This document shows positions 34,918 through 41,297 of a stretch of DNA of 41,297 nucleotides, piece after piece. Positions within the stretch are counted from its first letter, which is position 1, and every line of letters begins with the position of its first letter. Source of the DNA: an uncultured Erysipelotrichaceae bacterium (GTDB taxonomy: Bacteria; Bacillota_I; Bacilli_A; RF39; UBA660); the NCBI GenBank assembly GCA_902800945.1, contig CADCFX010000011.1, positions 1-41,297 on the forward strand. The letters are read 5' to 3'. The position numbers were made by a program, and so were the translations under genes. The notes under the pieces are model-generated. The model ran no database searches and had not been told where the DNA came from. It saw only the letters and a list, made by a program, of their open reading frames with translations.

Positions 34918-35267
34918 ATCAAATCAAATTAAAGAGAATAGGATCTTCCATCAGCCAAGAACTAAGCCAAATCTGTGCCATAGAAGCCCATGATTCATTA
35001 CTTCATAATATAACTATAACAGGAGTAGATGTTACCAATGATCTATCGTTAGCTAGAGTTTATTTTACATCTTCCTTAGATATGGATAGAAAAGAGTTTG
35101 AAAAAAGTCTAAACGATGACACTGCTGGTTATTTAAGAACTAAAATTGCTAATCGTATTGACATAAGGCATACTCCGAAATTAAGATTTATTTATGATAA
35201 TTCCATTGAATATGGCGAAAAAATAGAACAAAAAATTAAAGAAATACATGAAAAAGACTCCGAATAA
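34914..35267 (+). CDS. rbfA: Ribosome-binding factor A
   Basis: RbfA is a cold-adaptation and late 16S-maturation factor binding the 30S subunit. The 117-residue KH-fold protein shows LARVYFTSSLDMDRKEFE and RTKIANRIDIRHTPKLRFIYDNSIE, matching the family. Its start overlaps the infB stop (ATGA), indicating translational coupling. Its stop codon lies in the loop of the downstream terminator. Confidence 0.94.
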   Translation: MNQIKLKRIGSSISQELSQICAIEAHDSLLHNITITGVDVTNDLSLARVYFTSSLDMDRKEFEKSLNDDTAGYLRTKIANRIDIRHTPKLRFIYDNSIEYGEKIEQKIKEIHEKDSE

Positions 35268-35279
35268 TAGAGTCTTTTA
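35253..35279 (+). terminator. Terminator of the infB operon
   Basis: AAAAGACTC and GAGTCTTTT form a 9-bp stem with a 9-nt loop containing the rbfA stop codon. Confidence 0.75.
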
Positions 35280-35303
35280 AATTGTTAAAAAAGTAATAAA
35301 AAC

Positions 35304-35332
35304 TTGATTATTACATCAGCTTGAATTATTAT
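35304..35332 (+). promoter_or_regulatory. truB promoter
   Basis: TTGATT and TATTAT are spaced by 17 nt, ~27 nt before the truB start. Confidence 0.65.
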
Positions 35333-35359
35333 AAATTGTAGAATTGCAGTGATGATTAT

Positions 35360-36217
35360 ATGGATGGAATATTAATAATTAATAAAGAAAAAGATTATAC
35401 ATCTAGAGATGTAGTTAATAAGCTTACTAAGATACTACATACTAAAAAGATAGGACATACTGGCACGCTAGATCCCTTGGCTACTGGAGTGTTAGTAATA
35501 ACTGTTGGTAAAGCAACTAAACTGTGTAATATACTTACTAGTGAGTATAAAGAATATATTGCAACAATGAAACTTGGAGTAGAAACAGACACCCTTGATA
35601 TTACTGGTAATATAATAGAAGAGAAAAGTTATAGCGTAAATGAAGAACAAATAAAAAAAGTATTAAATACTTTTCTTGGCAAAAGCATTCAAGAGGTGCC
35701 TAAATATTCAGCTGTAAAAATTAATGGCAAAAGACTGTATGAATATGCTAGAAAGAATATACCTATAGAATTGCCCAAAAGAGAAATAGATATAAAGCAT
35801 ATAGAATTAATGTCTTACAAAGGAGAACAAATCACTTTTAAATGTGTAGTATCTAAAGGGACGTATATAAGAAGTTTAATAAGAGACATATCATACAAAT
35901 TAAATACAGTAGGAACAATGACAGAATTAATAAGAACTAAACAAGGTGACTTTTGCATTGAACATGCTTATAGCTTAGAAGATATCGAAAAAAATAAATA
36001 TAGAATAATCCCCTATGAAGAAGCTTTAAAGAACTATGAAACTATAAATATAGATAGAGACATCTATAATAAAGTTATAAATGGAGCCATAATAGACAAG
36101 GTTTTTAAAAACAAAATAGCTCTATTAAAATATAAGGGCAATATAATTGCTATATATCAAGAGTATTCCAAAGATAAAACTAAAGCCAAGCCATATATTA
36201 TGTTGATAACAAAATAG
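35360..36217 (+). CDS. truB: tRNA pseudouridine(55) synthase
   Basis: TruB converts U55 of the tRNA T-loop to pseudouridine. The catalytic motif GHTGTLDPLATG with Asp38 is intact, preceded by INKEKDYTSRDVV and followed by KYSAVKINGKRLYEYAR and GTYIRSLIRDI. The 285-residue length is normal. It is separated from infB-rbfA by a terminator and its own promoter, unlike species where the genes are in one operon. ribF, often next, is not here. Confidence 0.95.
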   Translation: MDGILIINKEKDYTSRDVVNKLTKILHTKKIGHTGTLDPLATGVLVITVGKATKLCNILTSEYKEYIATMKLGVETDTLDITGNIIEEKSYSVNEEQIKKVLNTFLGKSIQEVPKYSAVKINGKRLYEYARKNIPIELPKREIDIKHIELMSYKGEQITFKCVVSKGTYIRSLIRDISYKLNTVGTMTELIRTKQGDFCIEHAYSLEDIEKNKYRIIPYEEALKNYETINIDRDIYNKVINGAIIDKVFKNKIALLKYKGNIIAIYQEYSKDKTKAKPYIMLITK

Positions 36218-36231
36218 TTATCAACTTTTTC
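36202..36231 (+). terminator. Terminator overlapping the truB stop codon
   Basis: GTTGATAAC-AAAATA-GTTATCAAC followed by TTTTTC; the truB TAG lies within the loop-stem junction. It shares an 18-nt core with the aspS terminator. Confidence 0.88.
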
Positions 36232-36236
36232 TTGCC

Positions 36237-36265
36237 TTGAATAAAAACGATAATAATAGTATAAT
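36237..36265 (+). promoter_or_regulatory. cdsA-rseP promoter
   Basis: TTGAAT and TATAAT are 17 nt apart, followed by a hairpin leader and cdsA. Confidence 0.72.
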
Positions 36266-36268
36266 CAT

Positions 36269-36292
36269 CTATGTAAGTTATTACATAGGAGG
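36269..36292 (+). promoter_or_regulatory. Leader hairpin overlapping the cdsA ribosome site
   Basis: CTATGTAA-GTTA-TTACATAG is a perfect 8-bp hairpin whose 3' arm shares its last two bases with AGGAGG (36287-36292), just before ATG 36298. It could affect ribosome access or mRNA stability. Confidence 0.55.
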
Positions 36293-36297
36293 ATAAT

Positions 36298-37110
36298 ATG
36301 AAACAAAGAGTAATCAGTGCAATTATTGCTGCAATAATAGTTGTTCCACTATTTATACTTGGTGGTTGGACCTTTAATCTTGGCGTTGTAGCATTGGGAG
36401 CTTTAGCATATTTAGAAATATTAAAAATTAAGGTTAGTCATAACAAAATACCTAATACAGTTAGAATAATGGGATTCTTATGCCTAGAACTAATAATATT
36501 AAGTGGTTTTGATATTGGCTTTTCTAGTAATGGCATATCTTATCTATCTCTAGGCACATCTATAATATTAATGATACCGGCTATATTTGACGATAAAGAA
36601 ATATACACTACAAGAGATTCCCTATATTTAACAGGATTCATTGTAACAATAGGTACTTTCTTAAATCTTTTAATTACAATTCGTAATCAATATAATGGTC
36701 TTTGGTTATTATTATATTTAGTTCTAATAGCTATTCTAACAGATACTTTCGCTTATATAATAGGTATGTTAATTGGTAAGCATAAAATAATACCAAGTGT
36801 ATCTCCTAAAAAAAGTGTAGAAGGATGCATAGCAGGAACTATAATGGGAACTATTATCCCTGTTGTATATTATCAAACGGCAATACCAAGTAATCTAAAT
36901 ATTGTACTAGTAATCATAATGACTTTAATTCTAAGCATACTAGGACAAATAGGAGATTTATTCTTTAGTAAAATAAAAAGAGAAAATAAGATAAAAGACT
37001 TTTCTAATATTATGCCTGGTCATGGGGGAATCTTAGATCGCCTAGATAGCTTGACATTTATTATTATTGGATATGCAGTTATAGTAAATCTTATTAATCT
37101 GATGATTTAA
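36298..37110 (+). CDS. cdsA: Phosphatidate cytidylyltransferase
   Basis: This integral membrane enzyme makes CDP-diacylglycerol from phosphatidate and CTP for phospholipid synthesis. The 270-residue protein has about seven membrane helices and the signature SPKKSVEG ... KIKRENKIKDF ... PGHGGILDRLDS at the C-terminal end. Ribosome site AGGAGG precedes the start. It is followed after 9 nt by rseP; dxr, often between them, is absent, so the MEP isoprenoid pathway gene is not at this site. Confidence 0.94.
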   Translation: MKQRVISAIIAAIIVVPLFILGGWTFNLGVVALGALAYLEILKIKVSHNKIPNTVRIMGFLCLELIILSGFDIGFSSNGISYLSLGTSIILMIPAIFDDKEIYTTRDSLYLTGFIVTIGTFLNLLITIRNQYNGLWLLLYLVLIAILTDTFAYIIGMLIGKHKIIPSVSPKKSVEGCIAGTIMGTIIPVVYYQTAIPSNLNIVLVIIMTLILSILGQIGDLFFSKIKRENKIKDFSNIMPGHGGILDRLDSLTFIIIGYAVIVNLINLMI

Positions 37111-37119
37111 GGTGATAAA

Positions 37120-38181
37120 ATGGGAACAATCTTAAATATATTATTATTCATTTTTATCTTAGGAATCTTAGTATTTGTTCATGAATTCGGTCACTTTATG
37201 ACAGCCAAAAGAAGTGGGGTATACATATATGAATTTTCAATAGGAATGGGACCAGAAGTAAAGTCAATTAAGGGTAAAGATGGAATTAAGTATTCTATTA
37301 GAGCTCTTCCTCTCGGTGGTTATGTTCAGATGGCGGGAGAAATTTACGAAGATGACGAAACTAAAATAATCCCTAAAGAAAAATTCATGTGTAATCGTCC
37401 TTGGTATCAAAGATTAGTAATATTAGTTGCGGGAGTATTCAATAACTTTCTACTTGCTATTATTCTACTAATAGTCATAGGGACTATTTGGGGAAGTGTT
37501 TCTCTAAAGCCAGAAATCGGCGAGGTGATAAAAGGCTATCCTGCTGAAAAAGCCGGAATGCAAAATGGGGACATCATTAAATCAATTAATGGTCAAAAAG
37601 TAACATCTTGGGATAAAGCGCAATTGCTGTTATTATTAAAAGATAAAGACGGTATCTACGAATTAGAAGTAGAACACCCTGATAAAACTATTGAAACTCT
37701 TAAAATTAAACCAAAAATTGTTAAAGATGAACAAGGCAACGAAAGCAAAGTTTTTGGTATTCAAACCAAGGGCGAAGTAAAGCATGGATTATTAAATGCT
37801 ATAAAATATGGGTATGAAAAATTCTGTTCAACCATTGAACAGATGTGGCTAACAGTAGTAAGCTTATTTAATGGGGGATTATCAATTAAATCGCTATCTG
37901 GACCAGTTGGTATATATACTGTTGTTGGTGCTTCTAGAAAGTCGGGAATCCAAAGCGTATTATTCCTAATTGCTTACCTAAGTATGAACCTAGGTTTAAT
38001 GAATATACTACCTATTCCTGCTCTAGATGGTGGACATGTTCTCTTCTTAGTCATAGAAAAAATTACTGGTAAAAAAATCAATGCTGAAATAGAAAGTAAA
38101 ATAACAGCAGTCTTCTTCTTTCTATTAATAGCTTTGATGATATATGTTACAATATTCGATATTATACGTATTTTTGGTTGA
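37120..38181 (+). CDS. rseP: Site-2-type intramembrane metalloprotease RseP/RasP
   Basis: This zinc protease cleaves membrane-embedded substrates such as anti-sigma factors and leftover signal peptides. The active-site HEFGH (21-25) lies in the first helix, a PDZ domain follows (EVIKGYPAEKAGMQNGDIIK), and the third conserved helix has NILPIPALDGGH, which contributes the zinc-binding Asp. Four membrane helices are visible. The length (353 aa) suits a single PDZ domain. It is co-transcribed with cdsA. Confidence 0.95.
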   Translation: MGTILNILLFIFILGILVFVHEFGHFMTAKRSGVYIYEFSIGMGPEVKSIKGKDGIKYSIRALPLGGYVQMAGEIYEDDETKIIPKEKFMCNRPWYQRLVILVAGVFNNFLLAIILLIVIGTIWGSVSLKPEIGEVIKGYPAEKAGMQNGDIIKSINGQKVTSWDKAQLLLLLKDKDGIYELEVEHPDKTIETLKIKPKIVKDEQGNESKVFGIQTKGEVKHGLLNAIKYGYEKFCSTIEQMWLTVVSLFNGGLSIKSLSGPVGIYTVVGASRKSGIQSVLFLIAYLSMNLGLMNILPIPALDGGHVLFLVIEKITGKKINAEIESKITAVFFFLLIALMIYVTIFDIIRIFG

Positions 38182-38198
38182 AAAAGCCCAAAAAGTAT

Positions 38199-38227
38199 TT
38201 GCAAAATAGAATATATTGTGCTATTAT
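38199..38227 (+). promoter_or_regulatory. tRNA-Met promoter
   Basis: TTGCAA and TATTAT are spaced by 17 nt, ~32 nt upstream of the mature tRNA 5' end. Confidence 0.7.
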
Positions 38228-38230
38228 TAC

Positions 38231-38253
38231 CTTAGTCATTTCAGATGACTAAG
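38231..38253 (+). other. Hairpin in the tRNA precursor leader
   Basis: CTTAGTCAT-TTCAG-ATGACTAAG forms a perfect 9-bp stem between the tRNA promoter and the tRNA 5' end. It would be removed by RNase P. Its purpose is unknown. Confidence 0.7.
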
Positions 38254-38259
38254 ACTTAT

Positions 38260-38336
38260 GGCGCTGTAGCTCAGTTGGCTAGAGCAACCGGTTCATACCC
38301 GGTAGGTCGTGTGTTCGAATCACACCGGCGCTACCA
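38260..38336 (+). tRNA. tRNA-Met (CAT), elongator type
   Basis: A 77-nt cloverleaf is complete: acceptor GGCGCTG/CGGCGCT with two G-U pairs, D stem GCTC/GAGC, anticodon stem ACCGG/CCGGT with loop TTCATAC, T stem GTGTG/CACAC with loop TTCGAAT, and an encoded 3'-CCA. The anticodon is CAT. The G-U pair at 1-72 argues for the elongator tRNA-Met and against the initiator, and there is no feature I can use to suggest Ile-CAT. Confidence 0.95.
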
Positions 38337-38350
38337 TTAAAAGTATAATT

Positions 38351-38377
38351 CGAACCCATTTAGGGTTCGTTTTTTTT
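38351..38377 (+). terminator. tRNA terminator
   Basis: CGAACCC-ATTTA-GGGTTCG followed by eight T residues. Confidence 0.92.
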
Positions 38378-38518
38378 ATAAAAGAAACAAATGTGATCTT
38401 AAAGATATAACTAATTTTTCTCTATCAATAGATAGAAAAATGAGCAAAAATCAAAATATTATATTTAAACTCTATTTTAAAAAATGATATAATACAAACG
38501 ATGAATGCGGGTGAAGAA
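38378..38518. promoter_or_regulatory. AT-rich intergenic region with ITPase promoter
   Basis: The region contains an imperfect inverted repeat (TTTTTCTCTATC ... GATAGAAAAA, 38417-38440) of unknown role and a promoter, TTAAAC (38465-38470) with TGATATAAT (TATAAT 38488-38493) at 17-nt spacing. Nothing else is recognised. Confidence 0.5.
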
Positions 38519-39079
38519 ATGAAAGAAATAACCTTTTTAACAGGGAATAAATTAAAAATAGAAAATGCTAAAGAAGCGTTAGAGCCAGAAGGGTTTCAAG
38601 TCAAATCTATCAAAATTGATATCCCGGAGATTCAAGCGAAAGATGTTTCTGACGTAGCTAAACATTCTGCGGAAGTAGCCGCTAAACTTCTTCAGTCTCC
38701 TGTTATTACAAGTGACATGGGATTATTTATCGAATCACTAAATGGATTCCCAGGAGTATATACAAGATATGTTTATGAAACCATAGGAATTGACGGCCTT
38801 CTAAGACTTATGGAAGGACTAAAAAATAGAAAAGCGTATTTTAAAGAGACTATAGCATATTGCGAACCTGGTATGGAACCTGTTAGTTTTGATTGCTTCA
38901 CCTACGGAAGCATTAGCTTTAACAAATCGCCTCACAAACCTACTAATTGGGACTATGTTTTCATTCCGGATGGAACAGAACAGTTCCTAAGCGATTTACC
39001 CAAAGAAGAAAAGTGGAAGTATTGGAGTTTAGATTCTTATAAACAATTAGCTGAGTACTTAAATAATAAGAAGATTTAA
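38519..39079 (+). CDS. Non-canonical purine NTP pyrophosphatase (HAM1/RdgB family)
   Basis: Family members hydrolyse ITP, dITP and XTP to monophosphates, keeping deaminated purines out of nucleic acids. The entry motif FLTGNKLKIENAKEAL, the metal-site segment TSDMGLFIESLNGFPGVYTR and the C-terminal WDYVFIPDGTEQ fit HAM1/RdgB; TSDMGL replaces the commoner DDSGL, keeping one Asp. The start is ATG 38519, with GGTGA upstream; an ATG at 38501 would sit at the predicted transcription start. At 186 residues it has the family length. A long terminator hairpin overlaps its end. Confidence 0.85.
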   Translation: MKEITFLTGNKLKIENAKEALEPEGFQVKSIKIDIPEIQAKDVSDVAKHSAEVAAKLLQSPVITSDMGLFIESLNGFPGVYTRYVYETIGIDGLLRLMEGLKNRKAYFKETIAYCEPGMEPVSFDCFTYGSISFNKSPHKPTNWDYVFIPDGTEQFLSDLPKEEKWKYWSLDSYKQLAEYLNNKKI

Positions 39080-39102
39080 CCATTGGTTAAATCTTCTTTT
39101 AA
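39068..39102 (+). terminator. Long terminator overlapping the ITPase stop codon
   Basis: A 14-bp stem AAGAAGATTTAACC / GGTTAAATCTTCTT with an ATT loop followed by TT; the stop codon lies in the left arm. Confidence 0.88.
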
Positions 39103-39145
39103 AATGGGGTGAAAAGCGTTATATATTCCCTTTAGAAAATCAATA

Positions 39146-39154
39146 TGTTATAAT
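39146..39154 (+). promoter_or_regulatory. Extended -10 promoter of the surface-protein gene
   Basis: TGTTATAAT lies 25 nt before the start; no clear -35 box. Confidence 0.5.
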
Positions 39155-39178
39155 TTTTTTAAGATAGAGGTGTAAGTT

Positions 39179-40789
39179 ATGACTGATAAGGGCAAGAAAA
39201 TTATTTTTAAAAGAATAAGTATTATTATAGCTCTAACTCTAATTGCAATTGCTTCCGTAATTGGAGGGATATCAATTTTTAAACAACTAAAAACAAGTAG
39301 AGTAGTAGAAAAAGTTCCTGTTTCTGATCCGAACGGGGTTGGTCAATTCCAACTAACTTGGCTTAATAGTTCTATCAATGATACTGGAACTATCAATGAA
39401 AGTGATCATTCTATACTACAATTGAATGCTGCAAATAATACAAAATATGTTGCTTCCTCGAAACCTGAAGGAGGACTTCATGCTTCTTATCAAATGGTAT
39501 TTAATATGGGAGGGTCTGATGCCGCACCTCCAGGATCAATCATTATAAAAATCCCAAGGTATCTATACTATGATCGAAATGGAGACCCTATTGCCAGTCA
39601 AATAGTTGATATACCTTTAGTAGAATATCCAAATGAAGGAGGTACAGGATTTAATTGGCGATATGAAAATGAAAATGGTACAGATTGGATTGTTCTTGAA
39701 AATAACCAAGAAACATCTGCTTCCTATACCTTTGAATGTTCTATAACTTGGATTTTACCAGTTCCATCGGAATTGGCTGATGGCTATGAAAAAGAAATAA
39801 AAGGACACGTAGAAGTTGATCTAAACCAAGATGGTGAAGTTGACATGCGTTCTGATACAAACACTTTAACATTAAAAAATAGTTCCCATGCTGCTATATA
39901 TAGTTTCTCTGAATCCTACAATACTCATCGCGATGAAGAAAGTGCTAAACAGACAAATGTATACACAAGTTGGAACGATAATTGGTCTGAGGCAATAAGA
40001 CCAGAAAGCTCACCAGAGAATCCATGGAACCCAGATGATTATCTATATGTTATTTGGTATGCTTACGGCAGTATTCGTAATGCGACTCAACCATATACAG
40101 TAACTTTTAATGATGAAGTAACAGATGAATTTGGGGGAACGGTAATAGGTTATTGTAGAAATAGTAGTACGGGGACTTCAAGTGCATCTACAAATTCATA
40201 TGATAACAGTTGCTTTTCTAAAAATTCCCAAGCAACTTATATAAGACCCGGAAGTTGGTCCCACAAAGCGTCCCCAAATGCTTTAACAGGTGTTTCTACA
40301 GAACCTTCAACCGACTCAACAGGGGATGAGTTTAAATACTATTATTTCATGGTTATGTATCCTAAATCAGCATTACAAGATGGAGAGACACATACTTTAA
40401 AGAATAAAGCTACTATTAACTTAGTAGGAGTAGATGGCGCAACAGATACTAAAACAGCAACATCCCAAGTCGACTACAAATATGTATATATAGAACCAAC
40501 TACAGTGCACGTAGACTACCCCGGCGAAGTTCCTGATCCAAGCGGTCGCTTATATGATGATATTAGTTCGGTCTCTGCTTCTAGTACTAGCTCAAACATG
40601 GCGAGCGGTTATGCTTCTAACTCCTCTAGACTTTATCACGAACGATACGCCCAAATGAATGGGGCATTAAATATGCTTAGCAATTCCGATAATAATCACA
40701 AAATCCGTTTGGGCGGTACAAATACTTCACACAATTGGGAAAACTATGGGAAACTGCAATACTACTATTTAACTTTAAATCAGTATTGA
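39179..40789 (+). CDS. Large surface protein, probably 3'-truncated at ~40760
   Basis: Ribosome site GAGGTG precedes ATG 39179. An N-terminal membrane helix (ISIIIALTLIAIASVIGGIS) anchors a ~500-residue ectodomain rich in Ser/Thr/Asn/Tyr with beta-sandwich features typical of adhesins (APPGSIIIKIPRYLYYDRNG, then SASYTFECSITWILPVP, then QPYTVTFNDEVTDEF). No LPXTG or other anchor is present at the end. The final ~9 residues are read from the antisense of the convergent nrnA-like gene, so the natural 3' part is missing from this window. Either a rearranged gene or an assembly chimera. Function in adhesion is inference. Confidence 0.75.
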   Translation: MTDKGKKIIFKRISIIIALTLIAIASVIGGISIFKQLKTSRVVEKVPVSDPNGVGQFQLTWLNSSINDTGTINESDHSILQLNAANNTKYVASSKPEGGLHASYQMVFNMGGSDAAPPGSIIIKIPRYLYYDRNGDPIASQIVDIPLVEYPNEGGTGFNWRYENENGTDWIVLENNQETSASYTFECSITWILPVPSELADGYEKEIKGHVEVDLNQDGEVDMRSDTNTLTLKNSSHAAIYSFSESYNTHRDEESAKQTNVYTSWNDNWSEAIRPESSPENPWNPDDYLYVIWYAYGSIRNATQPYTVTFNDEVTDEFGGTVIGYCRNSSTGTSSASTNSYDNSCFSKNSQATYIRPGSWSHKASPNALTGVSTEPSTDSTGDEFKYYYFMVMYPKSALQDGETHTLKNKATINLVGVDGATDTKTATSQVDYKYVYIEPTTVHVDYPGEVPDPSGRLYDDISSVSASSTSSNMASGYASNSSRLYHERYAQMNGALNMLSNSDNNHKIRLGGTNTSHNWENYGKLQYYYLTLNQY

Positions 40790-41192
40790 ATATCAACTCT
40801 AAAACAAGTTGAGCCGCACTACAAGATGAATCATCAATCCATTCAATATTACAAAACTCTTCAACATAAGGATGATGATCAATCTTAATAGAATAAGCTG
40901 GACTGCTAATAAGACCATCAACTCTATTTTTATTAGGAGTATCTAAAACAATTAACAAAGATTTATTCATAATTTCTTCATCAATACCATCTAAATCCCC
41001 TAAATACTTAAACCTAGAAGCAGGATGACCAACAGCATACACCTTCTTATTAGGAAAAGTAGTTAAAATAGACTCCTTTAAAGCAAGTTGGCTACCTAAA
41101 GCATCAGGGTCAGGACCAACATGACGAGCAATAACAATACTGTCATACTTTTTAATTAATTTATATATTTTCTTACACACCTTTTTATACAT
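40764..41192 (-). pseudogene. nrnA: 3'-truncated DHH phosphoesterase (nanoRNase, NrnA-like)
   Basis: NrnA-type enzymes degrade short RNAs and hydrolyse pAp. The N-terminal ~145 residues match the family: HVGPDPDALGSQLAL, LLIVLDTPNKNRVDG and KIDHHPYVEEF (the DHH motif), then DDSSCSAAQLVLELIF. Intact homologues have about 310 residues and continue after 'KLN' with AAEALYxGIVTDTGRF and the DHHA1 domain. Here the reading frame instead runs into the antisense of the surface-protein gene (SSIAVSHSFPN...) and stops at 40677. The enzyme as encoded lacks the second half and should be inactive. It follows ackA on the same strand by 14 nt. Confidence 0.85.
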
Positions 41193-41206
41193 ATATACAC
41201 TCTTTT

Positions 41207-41297
41207 CTATAAAAGATTAAATGCATCACGAGCAATCATTACTTCTTCATCTGTAGGAATTACATAACAAGGAATCTTAGAATCTTCAGTCGAAATC
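41207..41297 (-). CDS. ackA: Acetate kinase, C-terminal end only (cut by window edge)
   Basis: The last 29 codons before TAG at 41207 read as the AckA C-terminus, with the recognisable VIPTDEEVMIARDAFNLL ending (family: VIPTDEELxIARDT). AckA interconverts acetyl phosphate and acetate with ATP. Everything upstream is outside the window. The nrnA-like gene starts 14 nt downstream, probably in the same transcript. Confidence 0.85.
   Translation of the reverse strand, partial: ISTEDSKIPCYVIPTDEEVMIARDAFNLL

Noticed and set aside
38260..38336. Initiator tRNA or tRNA-Ile(CAT)
   Set aside because: The acceptor pair 1-72 is G-U and not the C-A mismatch of initiators; the sequence resembles Firmicute elongator tRNA-Met, although Ile-CAT cannot be excluded without lysidine data.
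40677..40763. C-terminal part of the nrnA-like frame as genuine protein
   Set aside because: It is the antisense of the surface-protein ectodomain and shows no similarity to the expected DHH continuation.
1..41297. CRISPR arrays, insertion sequences, phage genes
   Set aside because: No regularly spaced repeats, transposase, integrase or phage structural motifs were seen; the only direct repeats are the two tandem duplications.

Overview
The window looks like a chromosomal segment of an AT-rich, low-GC Gram-positive bacterium, probably an uncultured gut lineage of the Bacilli with a reduced genome (RF39/Erysipelotrichia-like). The evidence is strong A/T bias, AGGAGG-type ribosome sites, TGA used as a stop (standard code), a T-box leader, an LPXTG/sortase system, and a rimP-nusA-ylxR-infB-rbfA cluster. 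The taxonomy is inference; no 16S is present.

Left third (1-16456): mostly envelope genes. Two unrecognised linked genes (the second a single-pass protein with Ig-like ectodomains) are followed by a minus-strand pair: a 1390-aa protein of unknown function and a class-B-type sortase with a ~290-aa extra N-terminal region. Divergent from the sortase is a Cys-rich LPKTG wall protein. Then come a small ORF that appears frameshifted, a membrane-anchored SNase-like nuclease, a minus-strand pair (one a Tim44-like/zinc-ribbon protein), signal peptidase I, single-pass exported proteins, and the CCA-adding enzyme.

Middle (16457-30482): an aspartate T-box controls aspS. It is followed by small membrane proteins, an NT5C-type HAD nucleotidase, a surface protein with a perfect 51-bp duplication, and a DUF2779-type double nuclease. 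Next is a cluster of four Tim44-like/zinc-ribbon paralogues (the fifth copy is the one near 12 kb). It runs into a patatin-like hydrolase, a condensation-domain acyltransferase-like protein and a DUF6320-like zinc-ribbon membrane protein. This 22999-29668 stretch is the best candidate for an undescribed envelope/lipid module.

Right third (30483-41297): a decayed surface-protein remnant, then the translation cluster rimP (very short)-nusA-rnpM-infB-rbfA, followed by truB, cdsA and rseP on their own promoters, an elongator tRNA-Met(CAT), an ITPase (HAM1/RdgB family), and a surface protein. The surface protein runs tail-to-tail into a 3'-truncated DHH nanoRNase (nrnA-like); both coding regions appear cut at about 40760, a likely rearrangement or assembly junction. 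The window ends in the 3' end of ackA (minus strand).

Across the window, promoters often have an extended TGnTATAAT -10 box, and terminators frequently overlap the last codons of genes, fitting a compact genome.
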